Shown: piece after piece, positions 1 to 7,417 of the stretch
How positions within the stretch are numbered: position 1 is the first letter of the stretch
How the letters are laid out: every line of letters starts with the position of its first letter
Virus record (IMG/VR): IMGVR_UViG_3300044712_002228
Location: 1 to 35,888 of that record
Source: a virus
DNA: 35,888 bases
Reading direction: 5' to 3' (one strand)
Notes under the pieces: generated by a model
What the model was told of the DNA's origin: nothing
What the model saw: the letters and a program-made list of their open reading frames with translations, nothing else
Databases searched by the model: none
Position numbers and translations under genes: made by a program

Positions 1-123
1 GATAATTCCGTTGATGATGACAGGCTCTGGGCCCGGACCGGTGAGAATAAGCAGCTGTTTGTGGTAAGGTACTTCGACATCGATCCGGTTCTGAAGAAAA
101 AGTCTTATTTCTTTCAGCAATAA
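1..123 (+). CDS. 3' end of a host gene (partial)
   Basis: The frame starting at base 1 is open until TAA at 121-123 and gives the last 40 residues of a protein ending in KKKSYFFQQ. The N-terminal part lies outside the window, and I do not recognise the family from this tail. It lies outside the putative left prophage end, so it is most likely the chromosomal gene next to, or interrupted by, the insertion. The extreme C-terminus could have been altered by the insertion if the phage end lies near base 112. Confidence 0.55.
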   Translation, partial: DNSVDDDRLWARTGENKQLFVVRYFDIDPVLKKKSYFFQQ

Positions 124-270
124 ATTGTTTGAACGAATGTATTTTTTTTGTAATATTTATAATCGGCAAAACAATTTGTACAAAGATACAGAACAAAACG
201 TACAAGAAAAATCCACACATAACTTGACTTATTTGAATCTTATCCTAACTTAGGTAGATAATTTTATGAT
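124..270. other. Left prophage end, non-coding
   Basis: This AT-rich stretch lies between the host gene stop and the first phage ORF. It contains two adjacent copies of the motif that also occurs, inverted, at the right end of the window. A TG dinucleotide at 149-150 lies 17 bases outside the first copy and is a possible Mu-type terminus, but no convincing target duplication pairs with it, so the exact end is unresolved. Confidence 0.45.
167..208 (+). repeat. Left-end putative transposase-binding sites L1 and L2
   Basis: Site 1 (167-186) reads CAAAACAATTTGTACAAAGA and site 2 (189-208) reads CAGAACAAAACGTACAAGAA. Both resemble the reverse complement of the right-end sites at 35729 and 35822 (consensus CAAAACAAAAYGTACATAAA), matching about 16-17 of 20 positions. 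Mu-family transposases bind repeated sites of about 20 bp that are inverted between the two ends, so this arrangement fits the end that the transposase at 32177-34156 recognises. The assignment is inference from sequence and position. Confidence 0.6.
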
Positions 271-471
271 ATGAAGAAAACTATAACTTTATCCTGTATC
301 TTTCTTATTTTGCTCATTTGTAAAGGATGTGAGATCAATGAGTATAAATGTACCTCTGACTCACCAAATAGAGTCGGAGCACGCTGTAAAGATGGCACTA
401 GAAGCAATTCTGTGGGCTCAGGAACCTGTTCGAACCACAATGGAGTTGACTACTGGATATGTAGAGACTAA
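271..471 (+). CDS. Small secreted/lipoprotein with DUF3761-like Cys-rich domain
   Basis: The 66-residue product starts with a clear export signal (MKKTITL, then a hydrophobic run to ICKGC), and Cys20 could be lipidated. The mature part has a patterned set of cysteines (ARCKDGT ... GTCSNHNGV ... WIC) that resembles the DUF3761 type of small exported domain. It is transcribed opposite to the methylase gene and their ends overlap by 4 bases, so the two are convergent. Its position at the phage edge, orientation against all neighbours and lack of a structural role suggest a cargo (moron) gene expressed from the prophage. Its function is unknown. Confidence 0.6.
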   Translation: MKKTITLSCIFLILLICKGCEINEYKCTSDSPNRVGARCKDGTRSNSVGSGTCSNHNGVDYWICRD

Positions 472-1265
472 TAATTATGTGTCAGCACCTCAGTTTTTAC
501 CTTTTGATTGCCACTCCTGGCTGCAACTGACACTTTAGAACTAAAATCCTTTGTATGCCAGCCAAAGTCCTTTGTATACTGCTTCAAAACATCAGATGGA
601 TACGAGCTTAGTATAAACTTGCCTTTAATCACTGAAAGCAGCCCCAATAAGGCCTCAAAGTCATCCTTACTGTATCCATCATAATGTCCCATATCAGAAT
701 TAAAATACGGCGGATCCACGTAAAAAAACGAGGCATCTGTATCGCGGCTCCTTATCACATATAAAGCATCAGCACATTCTATCTGGACCTGCTGCAGTCT
801 TATCGCAAGATCCAGGGTAAAAGCCTCGCGCTTATTATCAATCTTCTTAGGTGTTGAATTCTTCGTTTTATCATAACCCCAACTGCTGTCCAATTGCCCG
901 GCAAAGCCCTGAGCGGATAGAACCCAGAGTGCCCAGGCTCGCTTTATTTCAGAAAACATATCCGGGTTGTTATAAATAACCGAAGCCTTACGATGCAGAT
1001 CCCTGCTGTGTAAAGTGATTTTAATCTCCTTTTCAAGGCTAATAAAATCACTTTGCACAACTTTATAAAAGTTAATCAGCTCCCTGTTTGTATCATTAAG
1101 GATCTCGATCTCGCTTGGCTTCTTCGCAAAAAATATGGCTGCTCCTCCGGCAAAAGGCTCACAGTAAAGATTATGATCTGGTATCATCGGCAGTATATGC
1201 CTAGCCATTAATTGTTTGCCACCATAATAGGTGATTGGTGTTTTTAGATTTAGAATTTCGCTCAT
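468..1265 (-). CDS. D12-class (Dam-type) N6-adenine DNA methyltransferase
   Basis: The product is 265 residues, the usual size for D12-class enzymes, which transfer a methyl group from S-adenosylmethionine to adenine N6. Visible motifs are YYGGK at residues 13-17, the SAM-binding EPFAGGAA at 36-43 and catalytic DPPYF at 184-188. No restriction endonuclease is adjacent, so it is probably an orphan methylase. It is the last leftward phage gene, separated from the late operon by a long hairpin and a possible promoter of its own. This is the place where Mu carries its Mom modification gene, so protection from host restriction is a reasonable guess. The recognition sequence cannot be read from the protein. 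Confidence 0.9.
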   Translation of the reverse strand: MSEILNLKTPITYYGGKQLMARHILPMIPDHNLYCEPFAGGAAIFFAKKPSEIEILNDTNRELINFYKVVQSDFISLEKEIKITLHSRDLHRKASVIYNNPDMFSEIKRAWALWVLSAQGFAGQLDSSWGYDKTKNSTPKKIDNKREAFTLDLAIRLQQVQIECADALYVIRSRDTDASFFYVDPPYFNSDMGHYDGYSKDDFEALLGLLSVIKGKFILSSYPSDVLKQYTKDFGWHTKDFSSKVSVAARSGNQKVKTEVLTHNY

Positions 1266-1275
1266 CTTGTATCTT

Positions 1276-1305
1276 AAAAGTTAGTATATTTGCGTCTCTC
1301 ACAAA
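1276..1305 (-). promoter_or_regulatory. Possible promoter of the methylase gene
   Basis: Reading leftward there is TTTG (1305-1302), 18 bases, then TAACTTTT (1283-1276), which matches the Bacteroidota -7 box TAnnTTTG at all but the last base. It lies just upstream of the methylase ATG at 1265. Its -33 element lies inside the left arm of the hairpin at 1295-1382. Confidence 0.35.
1285..1292 (+). promoter_or_regulatory. Rightward TATATTTG box facing the hairpin
   Basis: TATATTTG is a perfect match to the Bacteroidota -7 consensus TAnnTTTG. Transcription from it would begin at the base of the large inverted repeat and run antisense to the late operon. A -33 TTTG at the expected spacing is not clear (only CTTG at 1265-1268, 16 bases away), so the assignment is weak. 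Confidence 0.3.
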
Positions 1306-1382
1306 AGCTGCACACTTATTGCGACCGAAGACATTTGGCCTCCGGCAGCGCAATAAGTGTGCAGTTGTGTTTTTGTGAGAGA
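1295..1382. other. Large hairpin between late operon and methylase
   Basis: The outer arms TCTCTCACAAAA (1295-1306) and TTTTGTGAGAGA (1371-1382) are perfectly complementary over 12 bp. The inner arms 1308-1323 and 1349-1364 are perfectly complementary over 16 bp, with a one-sided bulge of about 5 bases between the two stems. The apical 25 bases can pair partly (CCGAAG with CTCCGG). It could end late-operon transcription, or be a structured small RNA made from the rightward TATATTTG box. It is far longer than an ordinary terminator. Confidence 0.6.
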
Positions 1383-1412
1383 AAATACAGAAGAGCCGGG
1401 GGCCACTCCTTT

Positions 1413-2177
1413 TTAATCAAACGTATAAGTCAATCCCGTTAGCAGGAAAGGCTTATTCAACCCAAAGTGATATCCCACCCCGAAGTTCATTATCTTGAGG
1501 GCACTTACAGTCACTGTCGGCGATATGTTCAAGGCTACTGTCTCTCGCGGAATGGCATCAAATAGAAGCAGAAAATTAAAGCCATAGTTATTATAAGGCA
1601 CCCCGTCAATGGATATGAAATGCTGGTAAGATAATCCCATCCCGACCGACTGGAACGATGACACATCAAACATCTTGCCTTCAGTGGCACTGGGTATCAG
1701 TTGCATAGCCGTTATCTCAACAGTGGGCCTGAAAAGCCAGACAGATTGCTTATTCAGATCTTCCTCAGAGGCAGCTCGCATTATGAACATAGTTTTGTCC
1801 ACAGGCCTGAAGAATCCATTCCACGGATTTACCTTCTTCACTTCCTCACCCCTTGGAGCAAAGTATTGTGCATCCGCTTCCGATCCGACACCTGCCAGTA
1901 TCGCAATCAGGATCAGCATCCTCACGCCCGACCCCACCCTGAATCCTTTCTCGTTAGTTGCAAACTGGTCCTCCGAGTTACTGAACAGGTTCTTCAGAAG
2001 GTATGATATCCCTGCAGCAGCTGCAGCCATTACAACCGGTTTCAAGGTAAGCCAGGTAAGATCTCCTCCTGTCTGTAGTACCTGGTACAAGCCAGCCAGG
2101 AGTGCGGTCAGGACTGCAACCAAAAGTCCCTTCAGGAAGTCACGTGCGTCTAGTTTTAGAAATTTGCTCTTTTTCAT
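1413..2177 (-). CDS. Holin-like two-helix domain fused to exported beta-rich domain
   Basis: From the ATG at 2177 (upstream in-frame codons lie close to the preceding gene, and MKKSKF is a natural start) the product is 254 residues. Residues about 14-33 and 44-63 are hydrophobic and form a helical hairpin of the kind seen in small Bacteroidota phage holins. At 87-104 there is a second hydrophobic run ending SEADAQ that looks like an internal signal peptide. The remaining 150 residues are rich in beta-type alternation and end in LTGLTYTFD, like a small outer-membrane barrel. The ORF is continuous, so it is either a true fusion or has a second start at the internal Met87. It is the last gene of the leftward late operon, where lysis genes are expected. 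Confidence 0.6.
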   Translation of the reverse strand: MKKSKFLKLDARDFLKGLLVAVLTALLAGLYQVLQTGGDLTWLTLKPVVMAAAAAGISYLLKNLFSNSEDQFATNEKGFRVGSGVRMLILIAILAGVGSEADAQYFAPRGEEVKKVNPWNGFFRPVDKTMFIMRAASEEDLNKQSVWLFRPTVEITAMQLIPSATEGKMFDVSSFQSVGMGLSYQHFISIDGVPYNNYGFNFLLLFDAIPRETVALNISPTVTVSALKIMNFGVGYHFGLNKPFLLTGLTYTFD

Positions 2178-2196
2178 TTTGTTCGTTTTTAAGTTA

Positions 2197-3030
2197 CTAT
2201 TCAGATAAATACAAAACCCAAAAGTCATTACACCATTCCTCTTTCAGAATGTATTCCCAAGGCATATGCCCGGTCCCGTCAATCCCCCAATCTTTACCCC
2301 AGCTATTCAGGATGAAAACCCCCAATTCAGTATAATCCATTATCACCATACAATGCCCGCCGACGAACGGATCGCACTTGCTTGGGTAAGGGACAATACC
2401 CGTCTTCTTCACCCAGTCGCTTTCAAAACTTGCAAAGAGATCCGCGCCGAACACAATTGGAAAGCCCTGGTATATCACGTCCATTATTGCTTCCTTGGTA
2501 ACCGGATAGATCCTCTCATACCTGATCGACTGATGCTCCAAACCTTCCATAAACGCTTCCTGGGATGGCAGCTCCTTGAACCTTTTCACATCATAAGGCC
2601 AAGTCTGTTCCTTACATATACCATAAAGATTCATTGCCTTAAAGGCATCCCTGATCTGCCCCCCGCAGTCTCTGTTCTTGTCCACCCGGAGGGTCCAGTA
2701 GGCAAATAAAGGGGAAGGATCCCAATCCGGCTGGCCATTCACCTGCAGTACCCTCCTGAAGGCTTCAATGGCACCAAATGCACAGCAGCTTCCAAGATTG
2801 CCCTGGTCATACCTGTGTGTGAACTCATCGATGTTCTTTCGCTGAGTGTCAACCGGTAGATCCTGCGGCATTCTCCTAGTCTTGTAGATAAAGTCACGGT
2901 CATCCTTCTCATCACGCTTGTAACCATAGCGGCGATCGGCAACCTTCTTCCGTAGCAGGTCCTTCTTAACCCACTTCCATATTTTCCATAGGGTAATCAC
3001 ATTTACCTTTATAACAGGTTTCCATTTCAT
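2197..3030 (-). CDS. Papain-type (C1) cysteine peptidase
   Basis: The 277-residue protein carries all the papain-family landmarks: DQGNLGSCCAFG at about 75-86 (oxyanion Gln76, catalytic Cys82), GGHCMVIMDY at 224-233 (catalytic His226), and LNSWGKDWG at 241-249 (catalytic Asn242). The family cleaves peptide bonds. Here the enzyme sits among lysis-like genes, so a role in breaking envelope cross-links or proteins during release is inferred, not shown. No classical signal peptide is present; the N-terminus is basic and aromatic. The start codon overlaps the stop of the preceding gene in an ATGA junction (3030-3027), indicating translational coupling. Confidence 0.85.
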   Translation of the reverse strand: MKWKPVIKVNVITLWKIWKWVKKDLLRKKVADRRYGYKRDEKDDRDFIYKTRRMPQDLPVDTQRKNIDEFTHRYDQGNLGSCCAFGAIEAFRRVLQVNGQPDWDPSPLFAYWTLRVDKNRDCGGQIRDAFKAMNLYGICKEQTWPYDVKRFKELPSQEAFMEGLEHQSIRYERIYPVTKEAIMDVIYQGFPIVFGADLFASFESDWVKKTGIVPYPSKCDPFVGGHCMVIMDYTELGVFILNSWGKDWGIDGTGHMPWEYILKEEWCNDFWVLYLSE

Positions 3031-3440
3031 AGTATGTGGAGTTTAAATTTGTCTGGCAGTATCTCAAGCAGCTTCTTCATCTCATAGCTCGAATTTGCTA
3101 TGTCTATATAACCATCCTGGTTAACATCAGTAAAATATGTTCCGGGAAGGATGCAGCCCTTAGTATCCGGGTGGTCACCATTAATATAATTTCCCACGTG
3201 GATCTCGATGCCTTCCCTTCCGGAGACATCCAGGAGTAGAAACACTTGCTTGCCATTTTCCTTGGTGATCTTGATCACATCATAAATACCTTCCAGTATA
3301 CAGGAGACTTCCCTTAAATTGTCTTTAAAAGGCAGTTCAATCACTTTGCATTCATACAGCAAGGCATCTCCATCAAGGATCAGAAATGCGCCCTTCGTTT
3401 CAGTAGGATTGTACAGCCTCGATATTACTGCCTTAATCAT
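3027..3440 (-). CDS. DUF5675-like protein (lysis region)
   Basis: The 137-residue protein has a C-terminal half with the pattern HVGN ... DTKGCILPG, typical of DUF5675 proteins, which are common in phages of Bacteroidota. The His and Cys spacing recalls the catalytic part of L,D-transpeptidase folds, suggesting action on peptidoglycan, but no activity is established. It is coupled to both neighbours by ATGA overlaps (3440-3437 and 3030-3027), so it is made with the exported protein and the papain-type peptidase. Confidence 0.65.
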   Translation of the reverse strand: MIKAVISRLYNPTETKGAFLILDGDALLYECKVIELPFKDNLREVSCILEGIYDVIKITKENGKQVFLLLDVSGREGIEIHVGNYINGDHPDTKGCILPGTYFTDVNQDGYIDIANSSYEMKKLLEILPDKFKLHIL

Positions 3441-3946
3441 CTGAACCTCCTGCGCTTCACGTCAAACTCTTTTATCGGCATTGCAATTCCAACCATCAGG
3501 CTGAATCCCCGGCCCATAAGAAATCCATCCGGAGGGGCCATCTTTTGAAGACCTTTATCCCAGAATGAGGTATTACCTATGTAGGTAACCGGCAGATCCC
3601 TGGTAAGGTTATATGACGGATCGAACAGTGCTATCCTAAGGAAGGTATAACTTGCCAGGTAGTAGCCCCATTTACTCCTTTCGTAATCAATCACAAATGG
3701 CGTAGCCAGAAGCACCCCGGTGCTGGCTGCGTTGCAAACGTGCCCCCAGGTCTTTACTCCATCATCGTTAAGGCCGTCACCAACGGCATCCAGAATGATG
3801 GATCCTGCGAACATCGTTATCACCTTCACCGACTCTGGTATCTTCGATTGCTTAAATGGTTTCTTATACTTAAAGCAGTCCTCGAGGTACTGTGCATCGG
3901 CCTGAATGGCTATCAGGACCAGAAGAAGAACAATCATTCTTTTCAT
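3437..3946 (-). CDS. Exported membrane protein, unknown
   Basis: This 169-residue protein starts with a strong signal peptide, with predicted cleavage after QADA (about residue 18). The mature part has a Cys-containing stretch followed by two or three moderately hydrophobic segments (around MFAGSIILDAV and TGVLLATPFVI). I do not recognise the family with confidence. Its place between a coiled-coil membrane protein and the DUF5675 gene suggests a part in the lysis cassette, for example at the outer membrane. Confidence 0.6.
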   Translation of the reverse strand: MKRMIVLLLVLIAIQADAQYLEDCFKYKKPFKQSKIPESVKVITMFAGSIILDAVGDGLNDDGVKTWGHVCNAASTGVLLATPFVIDYERSKWGYYLASYTFLRIALFDPSYNLTRDLPVTYIGNTSFWDKGLQKMAPPDGFLMGRGFSLMVGIAMPIKEFDVKRRRFR

Positions 3947-3947
3947 T

Positions 3948-4283
3948 TCAAATCAGTTTTATTGTTGTTTCAAAACCTAACCAGGCTACCAGGGCAACAA
4001 CTCCGGAGAGGAGCAGAACAGTGATGATAATTGCCGACTTCGGGTTTTTATGCGCCCACCTGAATACGAATGTTTCCTTCTCAAGCTTGTTAACCCTGCC
4101 GTTAGTAATATCCTGCTTATCCTTTATTTCCTTGTGCTGTGCCGCGTTTCTCTCTTCAAATTGTCCCAACTGTTCGCTGAAGCCTCTCACGCTCGCCTCA
4201 AACAGCGATCTGTAAGCATCAAAGGCAACCTGGTGGCTGTTACTAATGGCATCTAATAATTCCTGCTTGTCTTTCGGATCCAT
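3948..4283 (-). CDS. Coiled-coil protein with C-terminal membrane anchor (holin/XhlA-like)
   Basis: The 111-residue protein has a polar, helical N-terminal two thirds with Glu/Lys-rich segments suited to a coiled coil. A single membrane segment (IIITVLLLSGVVALVAWLG) lies near the C-terminus. This layout resembles XhlA-type accessory lysis proteins and T-holin partners, but there is no decisive motif. It starts in a TAATG overlap with the sigma factor stop (4285-4281), so the two are co-translated. Confidence 0.6.
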   Translation of the reverse strand: MDPKDKQELLDAISNSHQVAFDAYRSLFEASVRGFSEQLGQFEERNAAQHKEIKDKQDITNGRVNKLEKETFVFRWAHKNPKSAIIITVLLLSGVVALVAWLGFETTIKLI

Positions 4284-4843
4284 TATGCAATATTTTTAAG
4301 TTCAACAAATTCCAATTCTTTGATGTATTCTCTGATTTTAGAAGCTCCGCGGCTCACCTGGCTCTTTACAGTACCTATGTTCATTTCAAGGTCCTTGGAT
4401 ATCTCTTCATAATTCATCTGCTCTTCAAAATGTAACCTCACATACATATACATTCCCGGGCTGTTTTTCTGAAGCATTCTCATTGCGCTCCGATACAGAT
4501 CGCTTGCTGCCATAGCATCAAAGCAGCTGCCTATCTTGACCTGCATCGGCTCATAGCCGTCAATGTCCGCGCCTCTGTGTTTCTTTTCCCTTTGATAATG
4601 CGTAAGTGAAGCGTTATGAACTATTTTCCACAGCCAGCCTTTAAATGAGTTCTCCGGATCAAACTTGTCTATGCCCGACAGGATCTTCAAAAAACACTCC
4701 TGAACCACATCCTCGGCTTCCATTTCGCTCTTAACCACCTTGGCTGCAACTCTTATCATATGGTTACGATACCTTTTGTTAAATGCCTCCAGAGCCTTCC
4801 TGTCGCGGGCCTTCAATCCTTCTATGATCTTTTCCTCTTTCAT
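4283..4843 (-). CDS. ECF-type RNA polymerase sigma factor
   Basis: I chose the ATG at 4843 because it forms an ATGA junction with the preceding stop; this gives 186 residues, the normal size for a group 4 sigma factor. Residues about 18-90 match sigma region 2 (EDVVQECFLKIL, then FKGWLWKIVHNASLTHYQR), and about 120-175 match region 4 with its helix-turn-helix (MNYEEISKDLEMNIGTVKSQ). Such proteins direct core RNA polymerase to specific promoters. No anti-sigma factor is adjacent. Lying inside the late operon, it could switch on the genes to its left (lysis, methylase), feed back on late promoters, or redirect host transcription. Confidence 0.88.
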   Translation of the reverse strand: MKEEKIIEGLKARDRKALEAFNKRYRNHMIRVAAKVVKSEMEAEDVVQECFLKILSGIDKFDPENSFKGWLWKIVHNASLTHYQREKKHRGADIDGYEPMQVKIGSCFDAMAASDLYRSAMRMLQKNSPGMYMYVRLHFEEQMNYEEISKDLEMNIGTVKSQVSRGASKIREYIKELEFVELKNIA

Positions 4844-5727
4844 CGTCTTGGTATTGGATTGGGTGGTGGAGTTATCCATAGATAATTGCCAATGGCAATT
4901 AAGCTGGTAGTCCACTCTGAGCTGCCTTGTATTCTTGCCCGAATTCTGAATATAATTGCATCACCGGTCGGAGAATATATTCCATTAATGGTTACATAAG
5001 CAATTGCAAAATCGTCTATGTTACCTGAACTCTGCGATCCCGAACTCAAAACACTTAGATCCAAATTGTTAATAACCTGCCATTCTATTGTCTGGCTGCC
5101 TGAATAACCGGCATTAGAAACCCTAACACGGCACTCAACTGGCGTGCCCGGCCAGAATACGTCACTGCCCGGCAGAACAGCTGTTACGCTCAGGTTAACC
5201 GGCAGCACGTATGATACGGAGCTATATATCCAAGCGGCCTGAACCGGTCCTTTTAATCTTACTCTTAATTCCTTGTATGTTGCCGGAGCAGTAATGCCTG
5301 TAACCGTAACAGATCCTGATGAACGCCATTTAATGTTCCCTGTATTTACTGTTCCGCTATTAAGAATGTTATCCGACGAGTCAAGAATTTCCCAGGTAAG
5401 GGTATTGGATCCTTCTCCGCCGGTATTCAAAAAATCAACAGTGAAGCTCATTAGCGACGACGGTCTGTAATTCAACGACCCGAACGACGCTGAAATGACA
5501 TTAATTACACACGGTGTCCAGATCTCGATCACTCTGAACACCCTCTCATTAACCTGCGTCATCCCGAAGTTCCTGGGGTTCTGATGAGCTGCAGTAATTA
5601 ATCGCTGGCTCAAATATGCTAAACTGAAATCCCTCGGAAGTATCCTGTCTATTTCAAATATCCGTGGGCTTCCGCTCATAATCTCAAATTCTTTCTGGTT
5701 ACTATGTGTTGCAACGAACTGCAGCAT
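4840..5727 (-). CDS. Virion-associated protein with two Ig/CARDB-like repeats
   Basis: The 295-residue protein has two similar beta-rich units. One centres on VDFLNTGGEGSNTLTWEI and the other on VRVSNAGYSGSQTIEWQV; each is followed by a matching SSGS/NTG-GNI segment. This is the pattern of CARDB/Ig-like adhesion modules. It lies at the end of the tail fibre cluster, directly before the sigma factor, and is probably a distal tail or host-contact protein. The first 90 residues resemble no family I know. Confidence 0.6.
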   Translation of the reverse strand: MLQFVATHSNQKEFEIMSGSPRIFEIDRILPRDFSLAYLSQRLITAAHQNPRNFGMTQVNERVFRVIEIWTPCVINVISASFGSLNYRPSSLMSFTVDFLNTGGEGSNTLTWEILDSSDNILNSGTVNTGNIKWRSSGSVTVTGITAPATYKELRVRLKGPVQAAWIYSSVSYVLPVNLSVTAVLPGSDVFWPGTPVECRVRVSNAGYSGSQTIEWQVINNLDLSVLSSGSQSSGNIDDFAIAYVTINGIYSPTGDAIIFRIRARIQGSSEWTTSLIAIGNYLWITPPPNPIPRR

Positions 5728-5729
5728 CG

Positions 5730-6077
5730 TTAAGAAGTCTGATCAGTCTTCACATAGATCTTGCCCTGCATAATTGTATATACATCAGTGCCTGAGGTCA
5801 GCTGGACGTCATATTTGAAGGTCCCGGCCTCATCAAATGCAGTGGTTTTGATGTTGAACGTGGCAGTGCTGATGGTAATGGCAGGCGACACCCCCGCACT
5901 CGATAAGGTCTTCACAACCGTCCCGTCAGGCTTCTTAACCTTCATATCAAGCTGCTTGCCGGTAAGGTCATATGAGGCAGCGTTCAGATCCACGCTGAAC
6001 GACATATCAGGCGTATCACCCTTTATCAATATTATGTCTACCGTTGCCGGTTTTACGTTGTAAACTGTTGTGCTCAT
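5730..6077 (-). CDS. Small beta-rich tail/baseplate protein (BppU-like N-terminal fold?)
   Basis: The 115-residue protein is almost entirely beta-type, with the pattern IKGDTPDMSFSVDL ... DLTGKQLDMKVKKPDG ... GTFKYDVQL ... MQGKIYV. This matches the compact Ig-like domain seen at the start of baseplate upper proteins such as BppU and in many small phage tail proteins. It is packed between other fibre-region genes with gaps of two bases. It is probably a structural attachment domain. Confidence 0.6.
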   Translation of the reverse strand: MSTTVYNVKPATVDIILIKGDTPDMSFSVDLNAASYDLTGKQLDMKVKKPDGTVVKTLSSAGVSPAITISTATFNIKTTAFDEAGTFKYDVQLTSGTDVYTIMQGKIYVKTDQTS

Positions 6078-6079
6078 AG

Positions 6080-6427
6080 CTATTTCTTTTTCTCAGTTAC
6101 TCGAATGGCTTTAAACTTCTTAGCCAAATTGGCATTCCAGGGCTTCAGCGTTTTTCGCGCATCGTGCATAGCTATTCCCTGTTGTATCAGCAATATCTCG
6201 AACGACTCGAAGGTGAACTCCCCGTCCACCCCCTTAACAGGATCATACGCGAACCTGCCGTTCGGGAGCCAGGCAAATTTGAATTCTTCAACCTCTTTTT
6301 CTGACAGCTGAATCCTTTCGTTAAGGTTGTTAATGAGATCCACCTCGGCCAGCGATCCCTCCAACGGCATTATTGTTGGAAAGTTTACCCGTTCAGGTAC
6401 CGATAGAATTACTTTAATTGTTGCCAT
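6080..6427 (-). CDS. Conserved tail-region protein, unknown
   Basis: The 115-residue protein is acidic at the N-terminus and ends in a basic tail (RVTEKKK). It contains FAWLPNGRFAYDPVKGVDGEFTFESFEILL, with no enzyme motif, signal peptide or membrane segment. It is spaced two bases before the next gene and six after the previous one, so it belongs to the tail operon. A structural or fibre-assembly role is all the context supports. Confidence 0.55.
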   Translation of the reverse strand: MATIKVILSVPERVNFPTIMPLEGSLAEVDLINNLNERIQLSEKEVEEFKFAWLPNGRFAYDPVKGVDGEFTFESFEILLIQQGIAMHDARKTLKPWNANLAKKFKAIRVTEKKK

Positions 6428-6433
6428 AATTTT

Positions 6434-7417
6434 TTAATAAGGTGATACATCGATGACGAAAGTATATCCGTAATTATCTACTGCATTATAACCATTAGGG
6501 TAAGCCGGATTGGTCGATGGATAATCATCAGCACCTCCATAGTATTGGTCATACATCGTTATGGTACTTCCAATCTGGGCACTGTCGGAGTTCCTTAGGA
6601 GTCTGCAAGTAATTAGCACATTACCTTGGTACGATGGATGACTGAAGCTAGTAAATCCTGCTCTTCCCTCTGAAGGCACGCAACCGGCACCAACTACAGT
6701 GAATCCGGAATCATTAACCATTACTGTCGTAGCAGCCATTTGATTAACTGTCACGGTAAAATCGCTGGTATTGGGAAGTCTGCATACTATCTGTGTGTCG
6801 TCAAATTCTGTGGTATCGCTGACCAGCCATACCTTGCCAGTATAAGTCCTGCCATCAACCCAGGTGCTGAGGGCAACGGATAACCCGGTTACGTCATTCT
6901 GAACAGATGAGCTTTCAAAATTTCGGGAAGCCCATCCCATTAAGCTCCCTCCATAATATATGGCCAGGGTTATGCCTACAATTCCACCAGCAATTTCCTG
7001 GTATCTTACCTCTCCAACATTTACATCAACGGTAATGTATGCAGTGCCTCCGGGAGTCACCCAAATGTTTCCGGAAGGAGCCGACCCTATCCATCCGGGA
7101 GTAACAGCATTATGATTATACCCGGCAAATTCATACAATCCCCTGGGAGCTTCTTCCGAATTAACAAGTGCCTGGCTCGATATGGTTCTCTTTGTTGGGC
7201 CAAACCCCGACCACTGATTCACATCAGCCGACTGATGTTGGCTCACAAAATCAAGGGCAGAGATCCCAAGGGCATTACGGATCTTAACGATGTCAATATT
7301 GGCACACTCAACAGTAGTTCCTACCACAGTCATATCTGCCTGGTTAGGCACACTTGCCCTGCTCTTTATGGCCGCAGCCGTAAACCCCCTGTATGCCGAT
7401 AATACTGCCTTTCCCAT
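6434..7417 (-). CDS. Tail fibre/appendage protein
   Basis: This 327-residue protein lacks catalytic motifs and is rich in Gly, Ser, Thr, Val and aromatic residues in alternating beta patterns, as in receptor-binding fibre proteins. Its start codon overlaps the stop of the preceding fibre gene (TGATG at 7419-7415), so the two are translationally coupled and may form one appendage. I do not recognise a named family. Confidence 0.6.
   Translation of the reverse strand: MGKAVLSAYRGFTAAAIKSRASVPNQADMTVVGTTVECANIDIVKIRNALGISALDFVSQHQSADVNQWSGFGPTKRTISSQALVNSEEAPRGLYEFAGYNHNAVTPGWIGSAPSGNIWVTPGGTAYITVDVNVGEVRYQEIAGGIVGITLAIYYGGSLMGWASRNFESSSVQNDVTGLSVALSTWVDGRTYTGKVWLVSDTTEFDDTQIVCRLPNTSDFTVTVNQMAATTVMVNDSGFTVVGAGCVPSEGRAGFTSFSHPSYQGNVLITCRLLRNSDSAQIGSTITMYDQYYGGADDYPSTNPAYPNGYNAVDNYGYTFVIDVSPY

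Noticed and set aside
1675-2208. Long rightward ORF opposite the holin-like gene
   Set aside because: It is antisense to a gene with clear membrane segments and operon junctions; its product is low-complexity and has no recognisable features.
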